A DNA stretch of 38,876 nucleotides, taken from the NCBI GenBank assembly GCA_001970955.1, contig MPUH01000711.1, positions 1 through 38,876 of the forward strand, in the 5' to 3' direction. Shown here in pieces: positions 1-9,967 of the stretch (position 1 is the stretch's first letter; the number at the start of each line of letters is the position of its first letter). This stretch comes from Stentor coeruleus. Its lineage: Eukaryota > Ciliophora > Heterotrichea > Heterotrichida > Stentoridae. The position numbers and the translations under genes were made by a program. The notes beneath the pieces were generated by a model, which made no database searches, was not told the DNA's origin, and worked only from the letters and a program-made list of their open reading frames with translations.

Positions 1-244
1 CCCTAGAACTGTAATCGTTTTCTCTCATATATAAATCTTTAATAGGATCGCAGGTTATTGTACAAACAAGTATCCTTTTATCTTGAATATATACAAAATC
101 GCGTCCTATGTAATAGTATATAATAAAATCATCTAATTGGTTCATGTCATTTGAATATAAACTCTCCCATGTTGTTTCAGCATCATGCCCTGGACCTCGG
201 ATATGTGGAAAACCATTAGCACCTAGACCTATGAGTCTAAAATA
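1..244. repeat. Segmental duplicate of 36084-36327
   Basis: Bases 1-244 align without gaps to 36084-36327 with nine substitutions (about 96% identity). Similarity stops sharply inside both genes, near codon 17, so the duplication or conversion edge is intragenic. The copy continues beyond the left edge of the window. Confidence 0.9.
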
Positions 245-295
245 ATTACTTGATGACCTCCTATTGATACTTATGGCACTATGGTAATCTACCAT
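1..295 (-). CDS. Otubain-like/zinc protein, N-terminal part (cut by window edge)
   Basis: The frame is open from the ATG at 295-293 to base 1, giving about 98 residues; the rest lies outside the window. From about residue 17 on, the translation is nearly the same as the N-terminus of the 548-residue protein encoded at 34729-36375 (shared stretches include FRLIGLGANG, TTWESLYSND and LVCTITCDPI). The first 16 residues are unrelated. Both genes begin with the same start context, TATAAATGG. Bases 1-244 match 36084-36327 with nine differences, so this is a recent paralog. Function is unknown; see the full-length copy for the weak otubain resemblance. Whether the copy is intact cannot be judged here. 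Confidence 0.8.
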   Translation of the reverse strand, partial: MVDYHSAISINRRSSSNYFRLIGLGANGFPHIRGPGHDAETTWESLYSNDMNQLDDFIIYYYIGRDFVYIQDKRILVCTITCDPIKDLYMRENDYSSR

Positions 296-585
296 TTATA
301 GACAATGAAAGCATTGTTTTTAAATAGTGATACTTCAAAGTTATATACCAAGTCTTAAGAAAAAAACGTAAAATTATCCTTTGCAATATTTTAAGATGAT
401 ATTTAATGAAAAGATAATGCATAGTTTATTAATGATATGAGGATTTATGTTTTTATGATATAAAAGGTACAAAGTGATAAAAGATGTGAGGGTTTTTTGA
501 AAGAAATAGATTTTTGTATCAAAAAGATAGTAAGTAATATCAAAAGATGTTAAGTATTTATGAATTAAAATTTGTTATATTGTAC
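296..585. other. Intergenic, upstream of the partial gene and the tRNA
   Basis: AT-rich with G clearly exceeding C on the plus strand. No open frame, repeat or RNA structure is visible. It should hold the 5' flank of the minus-strand gene at its left and the 5' flank of the tRNA at its right. Confidence 0.6.
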
Positions 586-658
586 GGCCTCGTGGCGCAA
601 TGGATAGCGCATCTGACTTCGAATCAGAAGGTTGTGGGTTCGAGTCCCATCGCGGTCA
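586..658 (+). tRNA. tRNA-Arg (anticodon TCG)
   Basis: A full cloverleaf can be drawn. Acceptor stem is 586-592 with 651-657. The D arm uses GCGC at 595-598 and 607-610. The anticodon stem is TCTGA/TCAGA around the loop CTTCGAA (617-623), so the anticodon TCG is at 619-621 and reads CGA. The T arm is 634-650 with loop TTCGAGT, and A658 is the discriminator. There is no intron. The internal B box is GGTTCGAGTCC (637-647) and the A box lies near 593-603. T runs at 661-664 and 670-674 would terminate Pol III. One oddity is a T-C mismatch at the fifth acceptor pair (T590 against C653). Confidence 0.97.
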
Positions 659-1221
659 TATTTTATAACTTTTTGAGGATGTTTAGAAGAATTTTATCCT
701 AAAACTTCTACATCAATTCATATTTTCTTTATATTATAGAACTTACCTATCTACAAATCATAACACCCAAACCTAAAACTCTTAATTTCCAAATCCAATC
801 ATACAACTTCAAAGTTTAAACCTCAATTCGACACCTTCGAAAATCGTAAATCACACATTTCTCTTCATTATAAAAACAAAAAACTCCTCTCAACAATCAA
901 TAAAATCTATTTGCCAAATCATCCCAAAACTCCAAAAATAACCCATCTTCACATCTTATCAAAATCTAAAAGCCTCTATAAATATGAAAATCTAAAATAG
1001 AAAAATTTTGAAGAAAATGCCAACTAAATAGAAAAATCAATCTTAGAATTTTTGAATAAGTAGTGAGTATCTAAAGCAAAGAAAAAGTTGCCATAAAATT
1101 TGAAAAATAAATTCAAGTCATCCTCTGTTTCTATACAAATCTTGTATAATACAATATTTATAAGGAAGAGTAAGAATTTATAAAATACATTTATGATATT
1201 GAAGATGGTTCATCATGATCG

Positions 1222-1325
1222 TATGTATAATTAGTGCTTATTAAAACAAAATGAAGAAGATAAAAAAAGTTTATGTATAATTAGTGCTTATTAAAACAAA
1301 ATGAAGAAGATAAAAAAAGTTTATG
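1222..1325. repeat. Tandem duplication, 50-bp unit, about 2.1 copies
   Basis: The unit beginning TATGTATAATTAGTGC runs 1222-1271 and is repeated exactly at 1272-1321, followed by four bases of a third copy. There is no N at the junction, unlike the four assembly joins, so it may be a real tandem repeat. It lies in noncoding DNA. Confidence 0.9.
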
Positions 1326-2066
1326 CTAGAAGGAAAAATACAAAAACCTAGACCGAGATCTACATAGAAGCAAGGAATAATTAAAGTTCTTATAAATATC
1401 TTTATTCCTAATAGAATATTAAAATAATATAAAATATACAAACTTGAGATAAGAAATTATTTTAGAGATATGCTTTGATTGTATAAAATAAATAAAAATT
1501 ATTAGAAAAAATGATGTGATAAAGGGTTTTTCGGTGAGAATAAATTATTATGAGAAGTGGGTATATTTTTTAGGCTTTGGTTGTATGATAGAGTTGTTTT
1601 TGTATTAGAAATTTTGATTGTGATTTTATATGTATTAACTAGATTCACAATTTTTCATATAACTTTTAAACTATATCAAGTCAATAATAAATTCTTTAGA
1701 ATATGATTTAGCAACACCAAAGCTGTAGTTTGAAACTTACCCTTTGAGATACGATAATTAATATTTGTATTTTCAAACATTTTCCAAAAAAAAAAAATCC
1801 ATTATATTTCAAAACTTTGCTAATCACATCTTCTGATTATATTCTCTCAGTTCAATATAATAATACTTTATAATTATATGCTGACTATAAATACATCAAA
1901 TCACTTCAATATGAGTTTGAAAATGATATTAAATTTAAATCAAAATGTATTGTAATTGTATTATGATAATATAAAAACAAATATTTAACCCACTTTAGTT
2001 GCATTTTTTTAACAAAATAAATTATCATGCTTTTTAAAGAATTCCAACAATATTCATTTGTAAAGC

Positions 2067-2276
2067 ATAAGTCTTAAAGAATGATATTAAAATGAAAATT
2101 AGACTTTAATCTTGATGATATTTTTTTTTTAACTATAAGATTATAAGAGTGAACATTAAGTGAGTTAATTNATAAGTCTTAAAGAATGATATTAAAATGA
2201 AAATTAGACTTTAATCTTGATGATATTTTTTTTTTTAACTATAAGATTATAAGAGTGAACATTAAGTGAGTTAATT
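2067..2276. other. Assembly join: N at 2171 flanked by a 104/105-bp direct duplicate
   Basis: 2067-2170 recurs at 2172-2276 on the other side of a single N. The copies differ only by one T in a T10/T11 run. This is what an unmerged contig overlap looks like; the true sequence probably has one copy. Confidence 0.88.
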
Positions 2277-2390
2277 TTAGATAATATGTATTTGCAAACT
2301 ATAAGTTTATAAGAATAATATTAAGTTAAAGTTACAGTAAGCTTAAACTTTTTTTTTTGATGCAAATCTTTACAAGTATCCGTGATGCTC

Positions 2391-2606
2391 TTATTGTATT
2401 TTATTCTTTACAATTCTTTTAAGATACAAAGAGTTGATTTGCAAATTTAATATTGGTGCTTTAGAATCTTTAATCTCATAAATCAAACACCTTGCTTCAG
2501 CTGACATTAATTTTTTATTCATATTGAAACAATTCATAGCATCATTGAAGCTTTGAGGTCTGGTTTCTACAGGTATTCTCTTTTGTCTTATTACACAAGA
2601 TCCCAT
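2391..2606 (-). CDS. Small MGSC protein 1, predicted N-myristoylated, 71 aa
   Basis: The start was set at the internal ATG at 2606, giving MGSC at the N-terminus, because the paralog at 4054-4266 starts exactly there and the upstream sequence is AT-only (TATAAATATAATA). Gly2 with Ser3 and Cys4 fits an N-myristoylation site with an adjacent palmitoylatable Cys. The C-terminal third matches the paralog: K-D-x-K-A-P-x-L-N, then I-N and LYLKRI followed by K-N. No known domain is recognised. A soluble protein tethered to the inner face of a membrane is inferred. The conserved C-terminal block and the anchor are the parts under selection. Function is unknown. Confidence 0.72.
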   Translation of the reverse strand: MGSCVIRQKRIPVETRPQSFNDAMNCFNMNKKLMSAEARCLIYEIKDSKAPILNLQINSLYLKRIVKNKIQ

Positions 2607-4053
2607 TATTATATTTATATATACCAAAATAATAAGTTGTATTTATCCATTAAAAATGGTTTGAAATTTTGTGTTATAGCAGAGGGATTTGATAATTTGA
2701 ATAGAATACAAAAATTATATTAAAACAGAAAAATCTAACTTAGATCAAGGTAAGACTATTACAAATATAGCCTTTAGTAAAAAATTATTAGTCTTACAGC
2801 AAAAAAAACTTATAGTTTTTTGTTTTGTCTTAAAAAATTATAGCAGATTTTTTGGTATAGATTTAATCACTCTATTCAGTTCTCGATTACAAGCTTTAGG
2901 TAATAATAATGATTTTACAATCCACTGAAAGTTTTAGTTGGTTATAAGTTGGGCTGGAATATCAAAAAACATTAGGGAAGAGAGTAAATGATAGAGAATA
3001 TAGGTTGAAAATGTAAAACTGTTTGATTTCTTCAGAAAAAGTTAAGTTCTGGAGTATTTGATAGCAAACTTTTCGCTGTATCAGTTAAAAAACTCATAGT
3101 AAAAGAATATAAACTTCAAGCAAGTCATAGAGATTATTGTAATGATGAATAATGAGCATTTTACAAAATTATTGAAGACATGAACTGATTATAAATACAA
3201 AAAAAGACTTAGGTGGCTCAGAAAACATAGCAAGATTATAAAAAGATTATTTGAAATTTCGATATGTTCATAGGAATCAACTTTATTTAAAAGACACAAA
3301 AGAGCATGATTTTATCACGATAATCCACTATAAAGATTACAAATTTTAACTGTAAAATGAAATAATGATTTCTTCCTTGTATCGCCAAAGATTACTATTT
3401 TTTCCAGCAGTTAGAACAATAAACCTACAGATGTGCATTTAGCTATTGCAAAAAATATAAATTAAAGAAAACTTAGAATGTAACAAAAAGGCAAGTTTTG
3501 AATTAAATCCAAAGAGAACACAAAAATTTTTATAAAAATTCACCCTTAATGTCTAAAGAAGTAAATAAGAAATTACTATAATCAAATTAACTTTATATTC
3601 TTAAAGTAAATTTTTGTGATAATATTTTTAATAGTTTATTCTTGTTAATACTCTTAAATAAAATACACCAAACCTTTTAGTTTAAAAAATTGATATATTA
3701 TTAAAATCATTCAAATATTCTATAAACATAAAATATCTAATAGAAAAATGTTTATCTTTCTACTCCTAAGCATAAGGTAAAGTATAAATTATAAGACTCT
3801 TTAGTGTAAATTATCATGATTCCCTTTTCTAACAGAGGTTTTTTATATTTTAGCCTTAAATTATATTCCTCCTATTGTAAAATAAAAAAATCATTAAGCT
3901 ATTTCTCTTTTACATACAAAAATTTGTAATTATATTCTAAATACACTATACAAAGTAGAGGTTTTATTCCAAGTTTTATATTAAAACTGCTTGGCTTTAT
4001 TTTCAAAAGAGTTATTTTTTAATATTTTATTATTTACACGAAGTTTCTTCATG
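2607..4053. other. Interval between the two MGSC genes, possible coding relics
   Basis: No intact gene. On the plus strand between about 3030 and 3360, short protein-like stretches appear in different frames, separated by stops (for example SSGVFDSKLFAVSVKKLIV, then LRWLRKHSKIIKRLFE, then YLKFRYVHRNQLYLKD). They may be a decayed gene, but no family can be named. 3400-4050 is AT-rich with C over G and shows nothing else. Confidence 0.35.
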
Positions 4054-4266
4054 TTAGTTAGCATTCTTAGCTATTCTTTTCAGATAAAGAGGATTGATAT
4101 ATATGTTAAGCATTGGCGCTTTAGCATCTTTAGCTGAAAAAATTAGATATCTTACTTCATGTTTTGTGTATGGTTTAATTACTTCACATGCTGATTTTGT
4201 ATCAGCAACACTTGGTCTCTTAAGCTCAGAATAGTTTTTACTCTGTTTTAATGCACAGGATCCCAT
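4054..4266 (-). CDS. Small MGSC protein 2, predicted N-myristoylated, 70 aa
   Basis: Paralog of the gene at 2391-2606, on the same strand about 1.4 kb away. It starts MGSCALKQ with the context TATAAATGG and ends in TAA. Gly2, Ser3 and Cys4 are kept, as is the C-terminal block KDAKAPMLN, then YINPLYLKRIAKN. The middle is diverged, which suggests an old duplication held by selection at the two ends. No known family is recognised. Myristoylation and palmitoylation are inferred from the motif alone. Confidence 0.75.
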   Translation of the reverse strand: MGSCALKQSKNYSELKRPSVADTKSACEVIKPYTKHEVRYLIFSAKDAKAPMLNIYINPLYLKRIAKNAN

Positions 4267-5194
4267 TTATAGTTTATAACTAAAATTTCCATATTAAAAT
4301 TAAAACCATCAAAAACAATTTGAATATATAATGGACTATGTTGTTACTTTGATTTATACAATATAAATGGATTTAATATAAATTACTATAACAAAATAAT
4401 CTAAAGTTTTCAATTGAAAAGCAAAGAGGATGGGCTGTTAGGTTTTTGAAAGATTTTATAGAATGAGTAGTTAAGTTTGTTGTAGAAGGTAAGATTTTCG
4501 AAATGGAGGGGTGGATTAAGGTGTGAGGGAGTGTTTTTGATTGAGAAAGCTTTTGAATTGGAAAGCTTTTGCTTTGTAAAGGGCTTTTAGGGTAGTTGAG
4601 AACTTGAAGGGGAATATTTTTTTTTCGTAGGATTTGATATAGAATAGGGTTGCAGGTTTTTTTGTATCAATTTGAAAGGTATATTAAACCTTTATTAGTA
4701 AAATAAGTGCCTTTTTTGATTTTTTTGTGAAGTAAGATAGAAAAAGGTTATTTCACGATTTTAAAGTATATGGGTTAATTTAATTTGAAAGCTTATAGGA
4801 AGCAAAAAACTTATTATGTTAAATTTTGCAGTCAGAGACGATTTATATTATATTAATAATATTATTAGCTTACGGACATGCAATTCTAGTTTGATTGAAG
4901 ATTTTTCCCATTTAATAGTATAGCATAAAAAAAAATTTTTGGGATAAAGCTTCAAATCTAAGGTTATTGAAGCAACTTTATCTAATAAAAGTATAATAAA
5001 CAACTTTTATGCCAAAATAAGCGTATGTAGCTATAAAAAAAACATTTATAATTAGCCAAAATGGAAAAAATACAACAAAAATGAAAAAAAAGTTTAGCGA
5101 AACTCATAAAAACAACGTCAAATTTAATATCTTTTATATTTTCTATTTAAAAACATAAGCATTATCATCATCACAAATCTTAACCATAAAAATC
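4267..5194. other. Intergenic
   Basis: 4380-4800 is strongly G-over-C on the plus strand, changing to C-over-G by about 5105-5190. No coding sequence, RNA or repeat is visible. Confidence 0.5.
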
Positions 5195-5473
5195 ATGCTT
5201 TTACATGAATTAAAAATTCTTCATAACTATATCATTTCCTTCAGTAACAATTATTCAAATTCCCTACGTATCATTATCTTTAAAGTAATACAAATCAAAC
5301 TAAATGAAAATAGTTTTAAAAGAAGCAGTGCGTTCTTTTCTAGATATGCTCATCTCCTAAATCTGAGACTAGATTTTCATTATCTTAGCAATCTTCACTC
5401 AAAAAAATCATTTTCAGTAATTATCCTAGGAAATCAAAACAGCTTTATAAATTATTTCAGTATGCATAGATAA
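5195..5473 (+). CDS. Doubtful 92-codon open frame
   Basis: An open frame beginning MLLHELKIL and ending NYFSMHR, rich in Ile, Leu, Asn and Ser as expected from random AT-rich DNA. In its favour, it is preceded by the C-over-G DNA seen before real genes here. Against it, there is no recognisable domain, no paralog in the window and low compositional complexity. Listed only because nothing else occupies this stretch. Confidence 0.2.
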   Translation: MLLHELKILHNYIISFSNNYSNSLRIIIFKVIQIKLNENSFKRSSAFFSRYAHLLNLRLDFHYLSNLHSKKSFSVIILGNQNSFINYFSMHR

Positions 5474-6577
5474 TATATAAGCGCTACTACCAATTCTATT
5501 TTAATCCTATCACTTTGTCATGCTAAAATTATAGTTATGCATAAAAATGTATTTTGCATTTTTTAAACTTTTTTATAGTTTTACTATGTTACGATAACCT
5601 TTGAGAATTTCTAAATTTTTCATGTGTATCCTATGAAGATTATAAATGATTTTCTAAGAATAATAATTTAGATTCATCAGATAGTAAAACTAACTGTAAA
5701 GNAAGATTATAAATGATTTTCTAAGAATAATAATTTAGATTCATCAGATAGTAAAACTAACTGTAAAGTTTTGAATCTATTTATTTTAAACAATCTAGGG
5801 AAATTATATTTAAAAACAATTTTGTTAATATTCACACTGAACTTTTTGTATTTACAATTTATAGTTTGTCAATACTTTTAACTTGAAGCAGTTATTAATG
5901 AAGTTAGGAAAAGTTGTTAAGGAAAATAAATAAGATATGAACTAATACTTTTAATAGATGTTTGATTTAGGATTTGGAGTTTATTCACTTGTAATAAATT
6001 ATAATTTTTTTGAATAAGATAATTTCATGTGGGCTTAAGATAGTTTTCAAAGCTTTTTTTCGTATTTGTGAAAAGGGTTAGTATAAAATGTATGTTATTC
6101 AAAAAAGATAGTAAATTTTTAAGTGATTTCTAAGTCGAGTATTTAAAAATAACATAAAATAATAAGGTCTATGCATTTTAGGAAAAAAATAGCTATTTTT
6201 TGTTATAATTATCATGCTTCTCATACACTCTACCAAAATCTTAAATTATAATCGCACACATATAAGAAATTTGTAAAATAGCTTAACCTTATCTTCACCA
6301 AACATAACGACAAAACCAAAGATCCTAACAATTATCTAAACTTACATAAATCATATAAAATTTACTAAAGAAATAACTCCAATACTAAACTTCAATTTTT
6401 ATTAAAAAAAAAATTATTCTAGTCACCAAATAATATCAAAATCTCATTAAACTACCCTCAAGTACCTAAAATCCATCATTTTTCTTTACCATTAATCATA
6501 TTTCAAATCAATCATACCTAAAAAAAAAAACTTACTTAAAATTACAAAATCATAAAACCTAAACATTTTATAATAAA
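5474..6577. other. Intergenic with an assembly join
   Basis: Holds the N join at 5702. 5840-6180 is G-over-C and 6210-6577 is C-over-G, the switch seen in nearly every intergenic stretch here. The last bases before the next gene are TATAATAAA, next to its ATG. No gene is seen. Confidence 0.5.
5636..5768. other. Assembly join: N at 5702 flanked by a 66-bp exact duplicate
   Basis: 5636-5701 is repeated exactly at 5703-5768 around one N. Probably an unmerged contig overlap in noncoding DNA. Confidence 0.88.
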
Positions 6578-8443
6578 ATGAATCGAAGCAGAATAAACTC
6601 AGCCACATCAGAACTTAAAAGTTTATCCCCAAGGCCAGAATCACATGTTTCTATTTTAAAATTTACTAAGCTTCCACATATAGCTTCAACACAAAGACTA
6701 TCAAATAAGTACTTTTTATCAAATACCGAGTCTTTAACTCCTAGTTCGACTTCAGATCAAAAGCGTAAAATCTTAGTTATGGATATACCATTTCATACAG
6801 AAAACCATGCAAATGTTGTAAAAAAAAATAAACCTGGGGGACAAATGCTTGATTCAAGGAGAAATAGTGGGCATTTAGCATCTGAAGAAGAGTCTTTAAA
6901 AAATTGTGATGAAATTTCTTCTTTAAAAAAGGAAATTATAATACAAAAAAATCAAGTAAAAAGTTCAGTAAGGTTTATTCAGGCTAGTAGGATAATATTT
7001 CTTGAAAATACGATAAAGGATATTGAAAAAAGCTTGACTTTCAATTCTGAATCTTATGAAAATTACCATAAAATTAGTGTAAATGATAAGGTCGATGATG
7101 TTAAAGTTGAACAAGAAGATGTGCTAAAAATCAATTATCAGGTTGAAGTGTTGAAGAAGGAAATTGAGAAGGCTAATAGTGAATTGAAGAAAAAAGATAT
7201 TAGTGAGAAGGAAATGTGTAAAGAAAAAAATGAGATAATACTTACTCTTAGTCAGGAAAATGTTAAACTGAAAGATGCTTACATCACAAAATATTTAAAA
7301 ATACTTTTCAGCAACTTCATATACAGACATGCATACCAATCTCTTCTAACAGAAAATAAAATTCTAAAAGAACACATATCAAAACTTAATCTAGAATTAA
7401 GCGATACTAATGCCAAACTTCATCATTCAGAAATCACTTCTAAACAAACTTTGGATAAAATCACGAATGATTTTATCTTACAAACAAACGAATTAGAACA
7501 ATTAAAAGATATTCTAATCAAAATCGACACTCAAAAAAAACGTTCAACAGATGACCTAAGCTATTTAGAAGCAGAAAACGCCCAAATCCGTAACGAATAT
7601 CTGAAATCAGAACTTCAACTAGAAAATCTTAAAATAAAATATAAAAACCTCTCAGATCATTTATCTATATACGAAACCAAAGCTAAAAAATATGATGAAA
7701 ACCTTGAAGACCTTTCAAACAAAAACAGACTTTTATCTTTACTCAACGCAAAAATTTCAGACTATGATGCGACAATTGAAAAGCTTCAAAATTATACTGA
7801 CCAACTTAAACAAGCATTAGAATCTCAAAGGCAACAGTTTTTACAAAAAGAAAAATCATATGAAAAATCAATACAAGACCTAACTGAACAGGTAAATAAT
7901 GAAAAAGTTAGCAAACAAGTAAACGCTGCAGAAGCTATAAAATTTAAAAAACAATTAACATTAAGAGATTCTGATGATACTTTAACTAATGTTTCTAAAG
8001 AAGAAATAATAAGGTATAAAAATCGCTTGGCTGATGCTGAGACAAAAGCTGCAGATTTAGTTATTGAGGTTGATCGGATGATGAAAACTGAAGTTTATTA
8101 TAAAGATGTGCTTAAAAGCAAAAATGAAATTATTTATCAAATGGAATCTCAAATAGAAACCTATGTTGGGAATATAAAATCGGCTAAGGAAGAAAGATTA
8201 GAAATTGAAGATAAAGTACGTTGTTGTATTGATAATTTAAGGAAACATTTTTTATGCCAAAATTGTAAAGAGTCAAGATGCTGTTTTGCTGTGTTTCCTT
8301 GTCAGCATTTGTTTTGTCAAGGTTGTATGCCAAAAAATAGTAAGTGTTCTTTATGTGGAGGGGGGATATCATTGAATTCAACTTTTAGCTTTTTAGAGTA
8401 CTTGGATTCGCTTAGTAATCAAATTGAAGCGATAGTACAATGA
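6578..8443 (+). CDS. Coiled-coil protein with C-terminal RING finger, 621 aa
   Basis: After a Ser/Thr/Pro-rich N-terminus of about 90 residues, most of the protein is Glu/Lys/Leu/Asn-rich heptad-like sequence, i.e. long coiled coils. The end carries a C3HC4 RING: CQNC at about residue 559, then a C-x-H-x2-C-x2-C core (PCQHLFCQGC) and CSLC near 590. RINGs of this layout usually act as ubiquitin E3 ligases, and the coiled coil would give oligomerisation or a scaffold. The stop is TGA, with further stops close behind, which supports TGA as a true stop. The short, less helical stretch near residues 235-250 (KYLKILFSNFIYRHAY) interrupts the coiled coil. The substrate is unknown. The plus-strand GC skew flips several times within the gene. 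Confidence 0.88.
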   Translation: MNRSRINSATSELKSLSPRPESHVSILKFTKLPHIASTQRLSNKYFLSNTESLTPSSTSDQKRKILVMDIPFHTENHANVVKKNKPGGQMLDSRRNSGHLASEEESLKNCDEISSLKKEIIIQKNQVKSSVRFIQASRIIFLENTIKDIEKSLTFNSESYENYHKISVNDKVDDVKVEQEDVLKINYQVEVLKKEIEKANSELKKKDISEKEMCKEKNEIILTLSQENVKLKDAYITKYLKILFSNFIYRHAYQSLLTENKILKEHISKLNLELSDTNAKLHHSEITSKQTLDKITNDFILQTNELEQLKDILIKIDTQKKRSTDDLSYLEAENAQIRNEYLKSELQLENLKIKYKNLSDHLSIYETKAKKYDENLEDLSNKNRLLSLLNAKISDYDATIEKLQNYTDQLKQALESQRQQFLQKEKSYEKSIQDLTEQVNNEKVSKQVNAAEAIKFKKQLTLRDSDDTLTNVSKEEIIRYKNRLADAETKAADLVIEVDRMMKTEVYYKDVLKSKNEIIYQMESQIETYVGNIKSAKEERLEIEDKVRCCIDNLRKHFLCQNCKESRCCFAVFPCQHLFCQGCMPKNSKCSLCGGGISLNSTFSFLEYLDSLSNQIEAIVQ

Positions 8444-8964
8444 CATCATTAGTTAGAATTAATTTACATAAAAACTAAGTTTTAATGATGAAAAAATAGT
8501 CTAAGGATTGAATTTTATTATAAAAGTTGGTTTTTATATAAAATAACATATAAATATCAAGATTCTCAAACTTCATTCATCAAAATAACATAAATTTTTT
8601 GCATATAGGCTAAATGATAAACTAATAAATGATATGAACTCTATGTTTTATTATGATTAAACACAAAAAAAAGAAGATTTAATTACTGTTTTATATATAT
8701 TTTTCTACTACTAGATTAATAATACCCAATATCAAAAAACAATTGTGTTTTCATTTCCCAAACTATCTCAATCCTATTAACATCATTGCATCATATAATC
8801 TCACCTCTCTTATCTCTATTATCACTAAGCCTAGTCCCAAAATTTTTCTTATAAAAATCTTTAAACTTAAACTCTTCAAAAACTCTCTTGTGATAATCAT
8901 CAAATACAAAAAATATCTCCTAACAAATCTCTAATACGCATATTTTCATCACAGCAAATAAATA
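8444..8964. other. Intergenic
   Basis: G-over-C directly after the RING gene, then strongly C-over-G from about 8720 to 8950. A 63-codon open frame at 8743-8934 is low-complexity and judged random. The 5' flank of the next gene is here. Confidence 0.5.
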
Positions 8965-9516
8965 ATGATTGGTAGAATCGCTCGTCTACGATGCTTAGCT
9001 CGGTCTTATGGCTGGGAAGATCCAACTGAGAGAAACACTAAAAACTGGTGGCACTACGATGAGTCAACTTTAACTTTCGACGAGACTCCAGAAGAAAGAG
9101 GCTATCAGCTAAGTGCACATGAACATGAAATAAATGAAAAGTGGAAATCAGTACCAAGGATTTATTGGCAACCCGATATTGATGAGTATGGGCTTAATCC
9201 TACAAAAATCATTAATGCTGAGCTTAGGGATAATCACTTTGGAGACTACAATCCTCAAAATGAAACTTTACCTTCAAGTGAGATAAAAACAAGGATTTTC
9301 CATATTCTCAGGCACTTTGAAAAGGTGGATTTGAGAAAAGTTGATTGGAAAGCTAATCTTCTTACAGGAATGAAATTGGATGAGTTTGAAAGAGTTGCTT
9401 TTCTTACATCTGTTGAGCATGAGTTCTCCACCATCTTTGAAGATAATGTGTTTGATAATATGAAAACCCTGGAAGATGTTGTTAAATATCTGGCTACTGA
9501 CAGATACGTAGTTTAG
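8965..9516 (+). CDS. Acyl-carrier-like mitochondrial protein lacking the carrier serine, 183 aa
   Basis: The N-terminus (MIGRIARLRCLARSYG) is Arg-rich with no acidic residue, like a mitochondrial presequence. Residues about 25-95 are Trp/Tyr/Asp/Asn-rich and not recognised. Residues about 104-178 follow the acyl carrier protein pattern: EIKTRIFHILRHFEKVD, then LDEFERVAFLTSVEHEF, then a final DVVKYLA helix. In carriers the middle motif is D-S-L, where Ser takes 4'-phosphopantetheine. Here it reads D139-E140-F141, so the attachment serine is gone. A structural role, for example in a respiratory or ribosomal complex that recruits ACP-fold subunits, is more likely than acyl transfer. The ACP assignment rests on motif reading only. 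Confidence 0.62.
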   Translation: MIGRIARLRCLARSYGWEDPTERNTKNWWHYDESTLTFDETPEERGYQLSAHEHEINEKWKSVPRIYWQPDIDEYGLNPTKIINAELRDNHFGDYNPQNETLPSSEIKTRIFHILRHFEKVDLRKVDWKANLLTGMKLDEFERVAFLTSVEHEFSTIFEDNVFDNMKTLEDVVKYLATDRYVV

Positions 9517-9967
9517 TTAAAGGATTTTATGAAATTTTAGTAGAGGGTTTATGTTGAAGTAAAAGGTTTTATGGTAAAAGCATAGGGTTTTGGGTATAGA
9601 AAAGAGTAAATACGATGGTTTGTGATAAGGATTTAGGAAATTGTAGTTTGAAATAAAGGATTTTTTGGAAAAATTAGGATATTTTTTTAAATTTTGAATT
9701 GATGATAGTTTATGATTAGATAATTACAAGATTTCAGATTTTTTATGATGTTTTTTGAATTCAGACTACAATATTGATTTTACCATACTATACATAAACC
9801 TACATTAAATAAACTTTAATAATCAAAAAAATATATATAAATTTTATCACAAAACTAAAACATCATGAATCTTATACAACCCTAATCAATAAACTATTCA
9901 TTAATAATTCACATAGTAAAATTCAAATACGTTTAAATAACATATTTTTTATAATATCATAAAAATA
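9517..9967. other. Convergent intergenic spacer
   Basis: Lies between the 3' ends of two convergent genes. It is G-over-C to about 9760, then C-over-G. It contains several similar G/T-rich phrases such as AAAGGATTTT and AGGGTTTTGG, but no clear repeat unit and no gene. Confidence 0.5.

Larger units (their letters stand above)
659..2390. other. Long gene-poor interval after the tRNA
   Basis: No convincing coding sequence. 690-1000 is strongly C-over-G and about 1510-1630 is G-over-C, the composition seen on the left and right flanks of real genes here, so an unrecognised short or noncoding unit between about 1000 and 1500 is possible. The interval also holds a 50-bp tandem repeat (1222-1325) and an assembly join (2171). 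Confidence 0.4.

Noticed and set aside
8743..8934. 63-codon plus-strand frame upstream of the ACP-like gene
   Set aside because: Ile/Leu/Lys/Asn/Ser only; fits C-rich 5' flank composition rather than a protein.
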